From contig DATHVI010000051.1 in the NCBI GenBank assembly GCA_035461385.1, positions 1 to 64,000 on the forward strand: a DNA stretch of 64,000 nt, in the 5' to 3' direction. The stretch's first letter is position 1; the number at the start of each line of letters is the position of its first letter. A program made the position numbers and the translations under genes. The notes under the pieces are model-generated. The model was not told the origin of the DNA, did not search any database, and was given only the letters and a program-made list of their open reading frames with translations. Source of the DNA: DATHVI01 sp035461385. GTDB lineage: Bacteria > Actinomycetota > Thermoleophilia > Solirubrobacterales > 70-9. Positions 1-7,795 of the stretch are shown here, one piece after another.

Positions 1-48
1 CCGACCGAGACGGTCGTCATCGAGTCGGTGACGATCGAGCGCAGCTGA
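1..48 (+). CDS. C-terminal end of an upstream gene (partial)
   Basis: An open frame from the first base ends in TGA at 46-48, giving a 15-residue tail ending in IERS. It is too short to assign a family. It lies 23 bases before the peroxiredoxin start, so it may belong to the same transcript. Confidence 0.4.
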   Translation, partial: PTETVVIESVTIERS

Positions 49-71
49 GCGGGCGCAGCGCCTCGGCGCCG

Positions 72-536
72 ATGACGAAGCTCAGACCAGGCGATCCGGC
101 GCCCGACTTCGAGCTCCCCGTGACCGGGGGAGGGACATACCGGTTCTCCGACCGCCGCGGCCGCTGGGTCGTGATCGCCTTCTACCCGGGCGACTTCACC
201 CTCGTCTGCACGCGCCAGTTCTGCTCCTACCGCGACGACGCGGAGAAGCTCGCCGCGCTCGACGCCGAGCTGGTCGGCATCTCCCCGCAGGGGATCGACT
301 CGCACGAGCGATTCGCCGCCGAGCACGGCCTCACGGTGCCGCTGCTCGCCGACGTCGACCTCGCGGTCGCGCAGGCCTACGGCGTCCGCGCGCCAGGCGG
401 AATCGTCCGCCGCTCGACGTTCATCGTCGACCCGGACGGAATCGTGCGCGACGCCGACCGGTCGCTGGTCGGCCTGCGCTTCGCCGACGCCGACGCGATC
501 GCCGAGCGTCTCGCCCGGCACCGGAGACCGAAGTGA
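72..536 (+). CDS. Peroxiredoxin, AhpC/TSA (Bcp/PrxQ-like)
   Basis: This 154-residue cytoplasmic thiol peroxidase reduces hydroperoxides using thioredoxin-type donors. The active-site stretch FTLVCTRQFC carries the peroxidatic Cys46, with Thr43 three residues before it. A second Cys at 51, five residues on, is the usual resolving position of the Bcp/PrxQ subgroup. The stop codon overlaps the GTG start of the following hydrolase (GTGA at 533-536), so the two are translationally coupled. A second Bcp-type enzyme lies at 5903. Family assignment is firm; the physiological substrate is unknown. Confidence 0.9.
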   Translation: MTKLRPGDPAPDFELPVTGGGTYRFSDRRGRWVVIAFYPGDFTLVCTRQFCSYRDDAEKLAALDAELVGISPQGIDSHERFAAEHGLTVPLLADVDLAVAQAYGVRAPGGIVRRSTFIVDPDGIVRDADRSLVGLRFADADAIAERLARHRRPK

Positions 537-1393
537 ACGCCGCCGCGCCCGATCGGGTCGAGTTCAAGGTCGGCCGGGACGGCGTCGAGCTCGCCGGTGA
601 GGAGCAGGGCGCGGGGCCGGCGATCGTCGCGCTCCACGGCCTCACCGCGACCCGCAACTACGTCGTCCACGGCTCGCGGGCGCTGCCGCGCGAGGGGTTC
701 CGGCTCGTCACCTACGACGCCCGGGGCCATGGCGAGTCGAGCCCTGCTCCGCCGGGGGCGGGATACGCCTATCCCGAGCTTGCGGCGGACCTCGGCGCGG
801 TGCTAGACGCCCGGGTCGGCGACCGGCCCGCGGTCCTCGCCGGCCATTCGATGGGAGCGCACACCCTCGCCGCCTACGCCCTCGACCATCCCGACCGGAT
901 CGCTGCGACGGTGATCGTCGGCCCGGCCTCGACCGGGATCCCGCTCCCCCCGGAGTCGCTCGAGTTCTGGGATCGGCTCGCCGTCGGGCTCGAGCGCGAC
1001 GGGGTCGACGGTTTCGTCGCCGCCTACGACCACGGGCTCGACCCCAAGTGGCGCGAGGTGGCGCTGCGGATCACCCGCCAGCGCCTCGGCCTCCACGCTC
1101 ACCCCGAGGCGATCGTGCGGGCGCTGCGCGAGGTGCCGCGCTCGGTGCCGTTCGACGGCCTCGCCGAGCTCACCTACCTCGACCTGCCGGCGCTGGTCGT
1201 CGCGAGCCACGACGAGGCCGACCCCGGGCACCCGCACGAGGTCGCGGCCGCGTGGTCCGAGCGGCTTCCACGGGCGACTCTGGTCAGCGAGGAGCCCGGT
1301 CAGTCGCCGCTCGCCTGGCAGGGCGGGCGGCTTTCGCGGGAGATCGCGGCGTTCTGCCGCAGGCCGGAAGTGGCCGAGCGGCTCGCCGGCTGA
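533..1393 (+). CDS. Alpha/beta hydrolase with an altered catalytic His position
   Basis: This is a 286-residue alpha/beta-hydrolase fold protein. The oxyanion-hole HG (LHGLTA) is near residue 35, and the nucleophile elbow GHSMG places Ser106. A probable acid Asp lies in the SHDEAD stretch near residue 226. Where relatives have G-H-S-P near the C terminus, this protein reads PGQSP, so the expected catalytic His appears to be Gln. It may be a non-hydrolytic member or use another His. It starts at GTG overlapping the peroxiredoxin stop. A GC-rich hairpin follows its stop. Confidence 0.85.
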   Translation: MNAAAPDRVEFKVGRDGVELAGEEQGAGPAIVALHGLTATRNYVVHGSRALPREGFRLVTYDARGHGESSPAPPGAGYAYPELAADLGAVLDARVGDRPAVLAGHSMGAHTLAAYALDHPDRIAATVIVGPASTGIPLPPESLEFWDRLAVGLERDGVDGFVAAYDHGLDPKWREVALRITRQRLGLHAHPEAIVRALREVPRSVPFDGLAELTYLDLPALVVASHDEADPGHPHEVAAAWSERLPRATLVSEEPGQSPLAWQGGRLSREIAAFCRRPEVAERLAG

Positions 1394-1416
1394 CCCGCCC
1401 GCGAAGCGGACGGGCG
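1394..1416 (+). terminator. Hairpin after the hydrolase gene
   Basis: Directly after the TGA, CCCGCCCGC and GCGGACGGG pair around a GAA loop with one mismatch. No T-run follows, so it is a stem of the type actinobacteria use without a U tract. It could also only protect the 3' end. Confidence 0.45.
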
Positions 1417-1460
1417 CTCTCACGGCCACGGGCTGACGAATACGCACGGGTGGGCACGGG

Positions 1461-1466
1461 TATTGT
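1461..1466 (+). promoter_or_regulatory. -10 element TATTGT of the RsbW-like gene
   Basis: TATTGT lies 7 bases before the chosen GTG start at 1474, as expected for a leaderless transcript. The overlapping bases GGGTAT also match the -10 core of SigB/SigF-type promoters, which would fit autoregulation of this sigma/anti-sigma pair. No clear GTTT -35 partner is visible. Confidence 0.5.
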
Positions 1467-1473
1467 GCTCGCG

Positions 1474-2319
1474 GTGGAACCCAGGCACCCGGAGGCACCC
1501 GTCCGTGAGAACGACATCGAGCCGACCAGCGCGATCCAGCTGACTATCCCGGCGGAGGCGGAGAACGTCGCCGTGGTTCGCCACGCGCTCGCCGGGCTCG
1601 CCGCCGCGCTCGAGATGGACGGCGACGGCGTCGCCGACCTGAAGACTGTCGTCACCGAAGCCTGCATGAACGTCGTCGTCCACGCCTACGAGGATGGCGG
1701 CCCGCTCGAGGTCAGGGCGTGGGCGGACTCCGACCGGCTGACCGTGAGCGTCCGCGACTACGGGCTCGGCGTCCGGCCGGTCGCCGCACCGGACCGGATC
1801 AGCCTCCGCCTCGGGCTGGCGCTGATCGCGGCGCTCTCGCAGAGCTTCTCGATCAGCTCACAGCCGGGCGAGGGCACCGAGGTGACGATGGAGCTCCCGC
1901 TCGTCTCCCGCCGCCCCGCAGGCACATCGCCGGCCGTCGAGGCGATCGACCACACCCGGGTCCGGATCCCGGCGGGGGAGATGATGGCGCCGATCCTCTC
2001 GCGGGTGATCGGGATGTACGCGGCGCGCGCCGACTTCTCCGTCGACCGGCTCTCGGACGCGATCTTGCTCAGCGACGCGATCTCCTACGGCGACCCCGAC
2101 GAGTTCCCGGACTCGGTCGCCCAGGTCGAGATCAGCGAGTCAGATGCCGCGTTCAGCGTCCGCGTCGGCCCGCTTCGCGGCGGCGGGGGGGACCGGCTTC
2201 GGGAGCGGATGCGGATTCCGGAGCTCGGGGCTTCGCTCGAGGGGCTCGCCGACGAGGTCGGGGTCGAGTCCGACGAGTCCGGCGACTTCCTCCTCCTGAG
2301 GATCACCCGGTCCGGCTAG
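1474..2319 (+). CDS. RsbW-like anti-sigma serine kinase with a second, degenerate domain
   Basis: This 281-residue protein has an N-terminal GHKL ATPase domain of the RsbW/SpoIIAB type at about residues 20-145. The N-box E62-ACMN66, the G1 box DYGLG (95-99), a G2-like LRLGLAL and a G3 GEGTEV are all visible. RsbW kinases sequester a SigB/SigF sigma factor and phosphorylate an anti-anti-sigma partner. Residues about 155-281 look like a second domain of the same fold without ATP-binding boxes. The gene converges on a SigB/F-family sigma gene 10 bases away, which is its likely target. GTG 1474 was chosen because a -10 motif sits 7 bases upstream; GTG 1465 or 1450 are possible. Confidence 0.8.
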   Translation: MEPRHPEAPVRENDIEPTSAIQLTIPAEAENVAVVRHALAGLAAALEMDGDGVADLKTVVTEACMNVVVHAYEDGGPLEVRAWADSDRLTVSVRDYGLGVRPVAAPDRISLRLGLALIAALSQSFSISSQPGEGTEVTMELPLVSRRPAGTSPAVEAIDHTRVRIPAGEMMAPILSRVIGMYAARADFSVDRLSDAILLSDAISYGDPDEFPDSVAQVEISESDAAFSVRVGPLRGGGGDRLRERMRIPELGASLEGLADEVGVESDESGDFLLLRITRSG

Positions 2320-2329
2320 GAGCGCGGCC

Positions 2330-3142
2330 TCAGGCGAGCGGCGTCTCGGCCGCGAGCTCGCGCAGGCGAGCGAGCGCCCGGCGGATGATCCGCGAGACGT
2401 GCATCTGCGAGTAGCCGACCCGATCGGCGATCCGCGACTGAGTCAGGTCGTCGACGAACCGCAGCCGCAGCACCTCGCGCTCGAGCTCACTCAGGCTGGC
2501 GATCCCGGCCTGGATCGCCGAGCGGTCCTCGACGAGCTCGTAGCCCGGATCCTCGTCGCCGATCCGCTCGGCGATCGGGGGCTCGTCGTCCGGCGAGGAC
2601 GCGGGCGGCCGGTCGAGCGAGACGGTCCGCCGAGCGTCGCTGGCGGCGAACGCCTCGAGCACCGCGTCCTCGCTCAGCGAGAGGTACGCCGCGAGCTCGG
2701 CGACCGTCGGCGAGTGCTCGAGCTCGTGGCTGAGCTTGACGATCGCCTCCTCGAGGTCGCGGATCCGCTCCTGGAGGCCCCGGGGGACGCGCATCGTCCA
2801 GACGCGGTCGCGAAAGTGGCGCCGGAGCTCGCCGAGGATCGTCGGGCCGGCGAAGGCGGCGAACGGGACGCCGCGCCCGGGCTCGTAGCGCTCGAGCGCC
2901 GACATCAGCCCGACGCTCGCGACCTGGACGAGATCGTCGCTCGGCTCGCCGCCGCCGCTGTACCGGTAGGCGAGGCTGCGCGCGAACGGCAGGAACCTGC
3001 GTACGAGCTCGTCGCGAGCGCCCGCGTCGCGGGTTTCGGAATAGCGCAGGAGCAGGTCGTGCTCGGCCGCGAGCGCCTTCTCAGGGCTCGCCGGGGCCGG
3101 CTCCGCGCGATGGTGCATCTCTCGGCGGCGGTCCGTCCGCAT
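2330..3142 (-). CDS. RNA polymerase sigma factor, SigB/SigF/SigG family
   Basis: This 270-residue group 3 sigma factor has region 2 with DDLVQVASVGLMSALERYEPGRGVPFAAFA (written here only as a location, about residues 68-97) for -10 recognition. Region 3 follows, and region 4 near the C terminus reads RIADRVGYSQMHVSRII, the helix-turn-helix that binds the -35. This order and the GYSQMHVSR pattern are typical of stress and sporulation-type SigB/F factors. Its end faces the RsbW-like gene. ATG 3142 is supported by TAGTCT 12 bases upstream; a second ATG eight codons in is possible. Confidence 0.9.
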   Translation of the reverse strand: MRTDRRREMHHRAEPAPASPEKALAAEHDLLLRYSETRDAGARDELVRRFLPFARSLAYRYSGGGEPSDDLVQVASVGLMSALERYEPGRGVPFAAFAGPTILGELRRHFRDRVWTMRVPRGLQERIRDLEEAIVKLSHELEHSPTVAELAAYLSLSEDAVLEAFAASDARRTVSLDRPPASSPDDEPPIAERIGDEDPGYELVEDRSAIQAGIASLSELEREVLRLRFVDDLTQSRIADRVGYSQMHVSRIIRRALARLRELAAETPLA

Positions 3143-3154
3143 CCCTCATCACCC

Positions 3155-3160
3155 AGACTA
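3155..3160 (-). promoter_or_regulatory. -10 element TAGTCT of the sigma gene
   Basis: TAGTCT on the minus strand ends 12 bases before the ATG at 3142. No good -35 is seen. The rest of 3161-3394 contains no convincing gene. Confidence 0.4.
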
Positions 3161-3415
3161 CGGAAGTCGGCCGGCCGCGGGCCTGAGGCCACCGCTGCGC
3201 CCGATCGCCCGACAGGGGCCCGGCGGACCTCCCGGGCGCGCCGCTCGCGGCCGACGCTCGATAATCGGTCTTCTGTAAACCTGGCGAGGCCGCGCACAGG
3301 CGCGTTCGAGGCCGATCCGGGTACCCAACCTCGACTTCCCCCCGATCGAGCCCTCTGGGGCCCGCTGGAGGGCTCAGACGACCGCTCGCGGCGCTACGGT
3401 GTGCCGTGAGAGACG

Positions 3416-3679
3416 ATGGCGAAGCGCGAGCCACGCATGGTCCCGCTCGGCTACGGCAAGTTCGTCCGCGCCGACCGCGTCTACGCACTCGTCCCGCTCG
3501 ACCCCGGCGAGCGCGGCGAGGGCCGGCGCACCTACGTCCACGTCGACGGCATGACCGAGCCGATCGTCGCCTCGCGATCGGAGCGCGCGATCCTCGCCGA
3601 GGTCGAGGCGGCGCTGACGGAGGCCGCAGGCATTCCGAGGCGCCGCCGTGAGCCGAAGGGCCAGGAACGCCTCGTCTAG
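3416..3679 (+). CDS. Small RemA-like (DUF370-type) protein
   Basis: This 87-residue basic protein begins MVPLGYGKFVRADRVYALVP, which resembles the start of RemA/DUF370 proteins (a GFGN motif, then a conserved Arg and I/V-rich strand). The central GMTEPIVASRSERAIL resembles the RemA segment around its ATYGRRTRAV strand. RemA proteins are DNA-binding regulators of matrix or osmotic genes. The match is partial and the C-terminal 20 residues are an Arg-rich tail, so the family call is moderate. TACGGT lies 15 bases upstream of the ATG. Confidence 0.5.
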   Translation: MAKREPRMVPLGYGKFVRADRVYALVPLDPGERGEGRRTYVHVDGMTEPIVASRSERAILAEVEAALTEAAGIPRRRREPKGQERLV

Positions 3680-3727
3680 GCGCTCGCAGCGCGGGTTGTC
3701 ATAACGCTGGGTGCGCCCGACGCCTAG
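3676..3727. terminator. Inverted repeat between converging stop codons
   Basis: CTAGGCG at the RemA-like stop and CGCCTAG at the YqgE stop are exact inverted copies about 45 bases apart. A small GCGCT-CGC-AGCGC hairpin lies inside. It could act as a bidirectional terminator; the long loop makes this uncertain. Confidence 0.3.
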
Positions 3728-4269
3728 TTGACCGACGGGTCCTCCGGCATCCGCGCGAGCAGCGAGTACTCGCCGCCCTTGCGGGCGAGGACGTCGCTCC
3801 ACATCGATGCCGGGTCGTCGGGGAACAGCTCGGCGGGGAGCGGCGGCTCGACGATCCAGGACTCCTGCTCGATCTCGGCCTCGAGCTGCCCTGCGGCCCA
3901 GCCGGAATAGCCGGCGTACACCCGTCCCCGGCGGATCGCGCGGTCGAGCTCGTCGGGGTCGGCGTCGGCGGAGATGAATCCGACGTCGGCGACGACGATC
4001 CACGCCGCGGCGTCCGGGTCGGCGAACTCGGCGAGGACGACGAGCGCCTGGGGCTGGACCGGGCCGCCGATGAACACCGGTCCGTCGCCGGCGATCGCGG
4101 CGAGCTCGGGGACTACGTCTGAGGCGACCGCGTCGGCGGGCCGGTTGAGGACGATTCCCATCGCGCCGTCGACGTTGTGCTCGGTGATCAGCACCACCGA
4201 GCGGGCGAAGTTGGGATCGACCAACGCCGGCGATGCGACCAGCAGCTTGCCGCGCAGCGAGTCCTCCAT
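3724..4269 (-). CDS. YqgE/AlgH family protein
   Basis: This 181-residue protein starts with the family signature GKLLVASPALVDPNFARSVV, followed by ITEHN and MGIVLNRP. The later GGPVQ and YAGYSGWAAGQLEAEI segments are also diagnostic. The length matches the family. YqgE proteins are widespread and soluble, and have no settled biochemical role; the AlgH name comes from a proposed regulatory role in alginate synthesis. It is transcribed away from the divergent thioredoxin gene. Confidence 0.9.
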   Translation of the reverse strand: MEDSLRGKLLVASPALVDPNFARSVVLITEHNVDGAMGIVLNRPADAVASDVVPELAAIAGDGPVFIGGPVQPQALVVLAEFADPDAAAWIVVADVGFISADADPDELDRAIRRGRVYAGYSGWAAGQLEAEIEQESWIVEPPLPAELFPDDPASMWSDVLARKGGEYSLLARMPEDPSVN

Positions 4270-4319
4270 CGGCCCTATTCTCGCGCGCCCGCGGCCCGGG
4301 AGGCGGCGTCGCGCCCCGC

Positions 4320-4325
4320 TAACCT
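4320..4325 (+). promoter_or_regulatory. -10 element TAACCT of the CnoX-like gene
   Basis: TAACCT ends 9 bases before the ATG at 4335. The intervening CCGGAG could also serve as a weak Shine-Dalgarno. Confidence 0.45.
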
Positions 4326-4334
4326 CAACCGGAG

Positions 4335-5105
4335 ATGATCCGCAACGTAACCGAGTCGCAGTTCGCCGAGCAGGTCGTCGAGCGCTCGCGCGAGGTACCG
4401 GTCGTCGTCGACTTCTGGGCCGAGTGGTGCGGGCCGTGCCGGACCCTCGGGCCGGCGCTCGAGCAGGCGGTCCGCAACCGCGAGGGCGCGGTCGAGCTCG
4501 CGAAGGTCGACGTCGACTCGAACCAGGCGCTGGCGGCGAGCTTCGGCGTCCGCGGGATCCCGGCGGTGATCGCCTTCCGCGACGGCCAGGTCGCCGACCA
4601 GTTCACCGGTGCGATTCCGCCGGCGCAGATCGAGGCCTTCCTCGACCGCATCGTGCCGTCCCCGGCCGAGGAGCTCGCTGAGGCTGCCGACGAGGAGTCG
4701 CTCCGCCAGGCGCTCGAGCTCGACTCGACCCATGCCGGCGCCGCGGCGAAGCTCGGGCGGCTGCTGCTCGCCCGCGGCGAGCGCGACGAGGCGGTCGGGC
4801 TGCTCGAGCGCTTTCCGGGTGACTTCGTCGCCGCCGGGCTCCTCGCCCGAGCGCGACTCGAGGCCGAGGCGGCCGGCAACGGCGCCGGGGCGGAGTCGGG
4901 CGAGCTGCAATCGGCGTTCAGGGCCTGGGACGCCGACGACGCCGCGGGCGCGCTCGAGACGCTGCAGCGGTTCGTCACCGCGGAGAGGGACGCCGAGCGA
5001 CGCGACCTCGTACGCCAGGTGATGGTCGCGATCTTCACCGAGCTGGGCCCCGCCGACCCGCTCGCAAGCGAACACCGCCGCCGCCTCGCCGCCGCCCTCA
5101 ACTGA
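4335..5105 (+). CDS. Thioredoxin-TPR co-chaperone, CnoX/YbbN-like
   Basis: This 256-residue protein has an N-terminal thioredoxin fold (about 1-105) with the active site WCGPC at Cys32/Cys35, a cis-Pro in GIPAVIAF, and a C-terminal helical TPR-like half (about 115-256). This architecture is that of CnoX/YbbN, a holdase and redox partner that protects proteins under oxidative or hypochlorite stress. The intact CxxC suggests real redox activity. It lies 25 bases upstream of ccdA and shortly before bcp, forming a thiol-redox group. Confidence 0.85.
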   Translation: MIRNVTESQFAEQVVERSREVPVVVDFWAEWCGPCRTLGPALEQAVRNREGAVELAKVDVDSNQALAASFGVRGIPAVIAFRDGQVADQFTGAIPPAQIEAFLDRIVPSPAEELAEAADEESLRQALELDSTHAGAAAKLGRLLLARGERDEAVGLLERFPGDFVAAGLLARARLEAEAAGNGAGAESGELQSAFRAWDADDAAGALETLQRFVTAERDAERRDLVRQVMVAIFTELGPADPLASEHRRRLAAALN

Positions 5106-5130
5106 CCCGGGAGGGCCTGAGGGCTTCGGG

Positions 5131-5877
5131 ATGGAGACCGATCCGGCAGCGGGCGTCGGGGTCCTGGCGGCGATGGCGGCCGGGGTGGTGTCGTTCCTGT
5201 CTCCCTGCGTCCTCCCGCTGGTCCCCGGCTACCTCTCGGCCGTTACCGGGCTCGATCCCGACCGGCTCGAGGGGGCCGGCTGGCGCCGGGTGCTGCTGCC
5301 GAGCCTGCTGTTCATCGCCGCGTTCTCGACGATCTTCATCCTCCTCGGCTTGACGGCGACCGGGATCGGCCAGGCGCTGCGCGACAATCGCGCCCTGCTC
5401 GAGCGGATCGCCGGGTTGCTGATCATCGCGATGGGGGTGCTGTTCGTCGCCAGCATGTTCGTCACCCGCCTCAACCGCGAGTGGCGCGTCGACGCGCTGA
5501 TCGAGCGCGCCGGCAAGGGCGGGCCGCTGGTCGCCGGGGCGGCCTTCGCGATCGCCTGGACCCCGTGCATCGGACCGACGCTGGCGGCGATCCTCAGCGC
5601 CGCGGCGCTCACCCACTCGGCCGCGAGCGGCGCCTACCTGCTCGCCTTCTACTCCGCCGGGCTCGCGATCCCGTTCCTGCTCACGGCGCTCGCGTTCTCG
5701 CGGGCGACGACCGCGTTCGCAACGATCAAGCGCCACTACTCGGCGATCATCGCCGCCGGCGGCGCGATCCTGATCGTGATGGGCGTGCTCGTCTACACCG
5801 GCGAGCTCTGGCAGCTCAACCTCGAGGCGCAGCGCTTCCTCGACCGGTTCGGCTTGAACTTCTGGGCCGAGGTGTGA
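5131..5877 (+). CDS. ccdA: Cytochrome c biogenesis protein CcdA
   Basis: This 248-residue polytopic membrane protein moves reducing equivalents from cytoplasmic thioredoxin to extracytoplasmic thiol proteins. Conserved membrane cysteines are seen in FLSPCVLPLVPGY (Cys26) and in AWTPCIGPTL (Cys146). Six hydrophobic segments are predicted by eye. It follows the CnoX-like gene by 25 bases and precedes bcp by 25, so it is probably in the same transcription unit as at least the former. No cytochrome c maturation genes are nearby. Confidence 0.9.
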   Translation: METDPAAGVGVLAAMAAGVVSFLSPCVLPLVPGYLSAVTGLDPDRLEGAGWRRVLLPSLLFIAAFSTIFILLGLTATGIGQALRDNRALLERIAGLLIIAMGVLFVASMFVTRLNREWRVDALIERAGKGGPLVAGAAFAIAWTPCIGPTLAAILSAAALTHSAASGAYLLAFYSAGLAIPFLLTALAFSRATTAFATIKRHYSAIIAAGGAILIVMGVLVYTGELWQLNLEAQRFLDRFGLNFWAEV

Positions 5878-5887
5878 GCGCCCAGGC

Positions 5888-5893
5888 TAGGCT
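5888..5893 (+). promoter_or_regulatory. -10 element TAGGCT of bcp
   Basis: TAGGCT lies 9 bases before the bcp ATG, in the 25-base gap after ccdA. It gives bcp its own probable promoter. Confidence 0.45.
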
Positions 5894-5902
5894 TCCCCGG
5901 CG

Positions 5903-6370
5903 ATGCTCGCGACCGGCGAGAAGGCCCCCGACTTCACCCTCCCCGACCAGGACGGCGACGAGCTGACCCTCTCGGACCTGCGCGGCGTGACGGTGGTGCT
6001 CTACTTCTATCCCCGCGCCGACACCCGCGGGTGCACCGCGCAGGCCTGCAGCGTCCGCGACCACCGCGCCGACTACGAACGCGCCGGCGCGCGGGTGATC
6101 GGCGTCTCCCCTGACCCGGTCGACGCCGTCGCCAAGTTCGCCGGCAAGCACGGTCTCGACTTCACCCTCCTCGCCGATTCCGACCACGCCGTGGCCGAGG
6201 CCTACGGGACCTGGGGCGAGAAGCGGATCGGCGGCAAGACCTATTGGGGCGTACGGCGGTCGACGTTCATCATCGACCCCGAGGGCCGGATCGCCCGCGC
6301 GTTCGGGAAGGTCTCACCGAAGACCCACGACGACGAGATCCTCGCCGCGCTCGGCGAGCTCGCCGGCTGA
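5903..6370 (+). CDS. bcp: Thioredoxin-dependent thiol peroxidase Bcp
   Basis: This 155-residue peroxiredoxin has the Bcp signature YFYPRADTRGCTAQAC, with peroxidatic Cys44 and resolving Cys49. The C-terminal half has GVRRSTFIIDPEGRI, typical of the family. It detoxifies hydrogen peroxide and organic peroxides using thioredoxin. The length is standard (about 155). It sits with a thioredoxin-domain protein and CcdA, which fits a shared thiol-redox function. Confidence 0.93.
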   Translation: MLATGEKAPDFTLPDQDGDELTLSDLRGVTVVLYFYPRADTRGCTAQACSVRDHRADYERAGARVIGVSPDPVDAVAKFAGKHGLDFTLLADSDHAVAEAYGTWGEKRIGGKTYWGVRRSTFIIDPEGRIARAFGKVSPKTHDDEILAALGELAG

Positions 6371-6399
6371 CCGGCCTCGCGCCCCCCGCCTCGGCGGGA

Positions 6400-6687
6400 T
6401 CAGTGCGGCGACGGCTCGGCGCCCGGGGCGCCGACCTCGAGCGGGGTGCCGATCGCCTCGGTTTCCTCGAGGCCCTCTCCCCCGCCCTCGCGCGAGCAGA
6501 CGATCCGGAATCGGCCCGTCCCGATCGCGGGATCGCCGACGATCGGGAGGCCGCGGATCTCCTCCCAGCCGAGGCGCTCGACCTCGAACGGGTTCATCCG
6601 CACCTCCGACGCCGGGAACGCGCAGGCGGCATTGTGCTCGTCGATCGCCTTCGAGATCGCCTCGAGGTTCTTCGCCTCGGCACCCAC
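6400..6687 (-). CDS. Small conserved-looking hypothetical protein
   Basis: A 95-residue protein starts at GTG 6687 (VGAEAKNLEAISKAID) and ends in GAEPSPH. It is hydrophilic, with a compact central part (residues about 20-75) containing MNPFEVERLGWEEI and GTGRFRIVCSREG. There is no signal peptide or membrane segment and I do not recognise the family. The frame stays open far upstream, but only this part has protein-like composition, and it is preceded by the rlpA-like gene end at 6711, 23 bases away. Start choice is tentative. Confidence 0.6.
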   Translation of the reverse strand: MGAEAKNLEAISKAIDEHNAACAFPASEVRMNPFEVERLGWEEIRGLPIVGDPAIGTGRFRIVCSREGGGEGLEETEAIGTPLEVGAPGAEPSPH

Positions 6688-6710
6688 GCAGCGAAGGGTA
6701 CCGCCGCGGG

Positions 6711-7673
6711 CTACGGCGACATCAGCACCGTGCCCGTCGACCCGAACCCGAGCCGCTGCTTGGTCGCGTAGGTGAGGTCGAGCTCGCGGCCGGCGACGTA
6801 GGGGCCGCGATCGATCACCCGCACGGTCACCGTCCGCCCGCGGTGCCGCAGCCGCAGCTTCGTCCCGCACGGCAGGGTGCGATGGGCGGTCCCCTGGGTC
6901 GAGGTCGTCAGCGTTTGGCCACACGCGGTACGCCGGCCGTAGAAGCCGGGGCCGTAATAGGAGGCGCCGACCGGCCGGTAGGCGGTGACCCGCCCCGCCC
7001 GCGTCTTCGAGCCGAGCGCGCGGCGGTCGCCGGCGGCGCGGACCCTGACCTTGTGGACGCCGGTGCTCGGCACCCGCAGCTTGGTCGCAAACCGGCCCTT
7101 GGGGCCGCTCCGCGTCGTCTCGCGCTGCCCGGCGGCACGGATCACGACCTTCCGGGCCCCGCGCGGGCGAACGCGCCCCGTGATCCGGGTTCGCTTGCCC
7201 GCGATCACGTGGCGGCGCACCGTCCGGGCACGGGTCCGCGATCGGACCTTGACCCGGGCCGGCCCGCCCTCGCGCAGCGCCCGGCGCTCGGCATCGGCGC
7301 CGTCGCTCGTCTGGACGGCGTCGACGGGCATCAGCAGCGCCCGCCACTGCCAGGTCCGGCGCGGCGCGATTCGGACCCGGTACCAGCCGCCGGAGCCGGT
7401 TCGGGTCCGCTTCGCGTTCCGCCACCGATCGGTGCCGGGAGCCTTGCGCTGGAGCTGGACCGGGGCGTTCGGCGAGCCGGCGAACCGTCCGCGCAGGACG
7501 GCGCGCTTGCCGATCTGCACCACCGGCTTCGAGGCGCTCATCCGTGCCGGTTCGGAGGTCGTCTGGGCCGACGAGGGCTCGGTCAGGGCGACTGTGGTCG
7601 TGGCGGTCAGCAGGCCCAGGGACAGCAGCGCAAGCGCCGCAAGCCGCCCGCGCCGCACGCGAACGCGTGGCAA
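6711..7673 (-). CDS. Secreted RlpA-like double-psi beta-barrel protein
   Basis: This 320-residue protein has an Arg-rich N terminus and a hydrophobic stretch (LAALALLSLGLLTATTTVAL), so it is exported. The middle (about 45-225) is a basic beta-rich region of repeated strands such as RTRTGSGGWYRVRIAP. The C-terminal RlpA domain starts near GASYYGPGFYGRRTACG and includes VRVIDRGPYVAGRELDLT, with the Asp of the lytic transglycosylase fold. RlpA proteins cleave peptidoglycan strands. The start is TTG, with a strong AAGGAGGA Shine-Dalgarno 7 bases upstream. Confidence 0.82.
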   Translation of the reverse strand: MPRVRVRRGRLAALALLSLGLLTATTTVALTEPSSAQTTSEPARMSASKPVVQIGKRAVLRGRFAGSPNAPVQLQRKAPGTDRWRNAKRTRTGSGGWYRVRIAPRRTWQWRALLMPVDAVQTSDGADAERRALREGGPARVKVRSRTRARTVRRHVIAGKRTRITGRVRPRGARKVVIRAAGQRETTRSGPKGRFATKLRVPSTGVHKVRVRAAGDRRALGSKTRAGRVTAYRPVGASYYGPGFYGRRTACGQTLTTSTQGTAHRTLPCGTKLRLRHRGRTVTVRVIDRGPYVAGRELDLTYATKQRLGFGSTGTVLMSP

Positions 7674-7795
7674 TTCGGGTTCCTCCTTCGAAGCCGGCCG
7701 GCTGCTCCCCCGCGCTGGGGTCCCGCCCCGGGGGCGATCCGGCAGGTCGGTTTGCGAGTACGCCGCGCGAGGCTAGGGTGAGAATGGCGAAATAT

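Noticed and set aside
3300..3330. GTTC-N11-GGGTAC as a SigB-type promoter upstream of the RemA-like gene
   Set aside because: The spacing and both hexamers are off consensus, and a TACGGT closer to the gene is as good.
7674..7770. Possible c-di-AMP (ydaO) riboswitch upstream of the RlpA-like gene
   Set aside because: RlpA-type genes often carry one, and a GGGGGAG segment is present, but the leader is short and the other conserved ydaO blocks are not seen.
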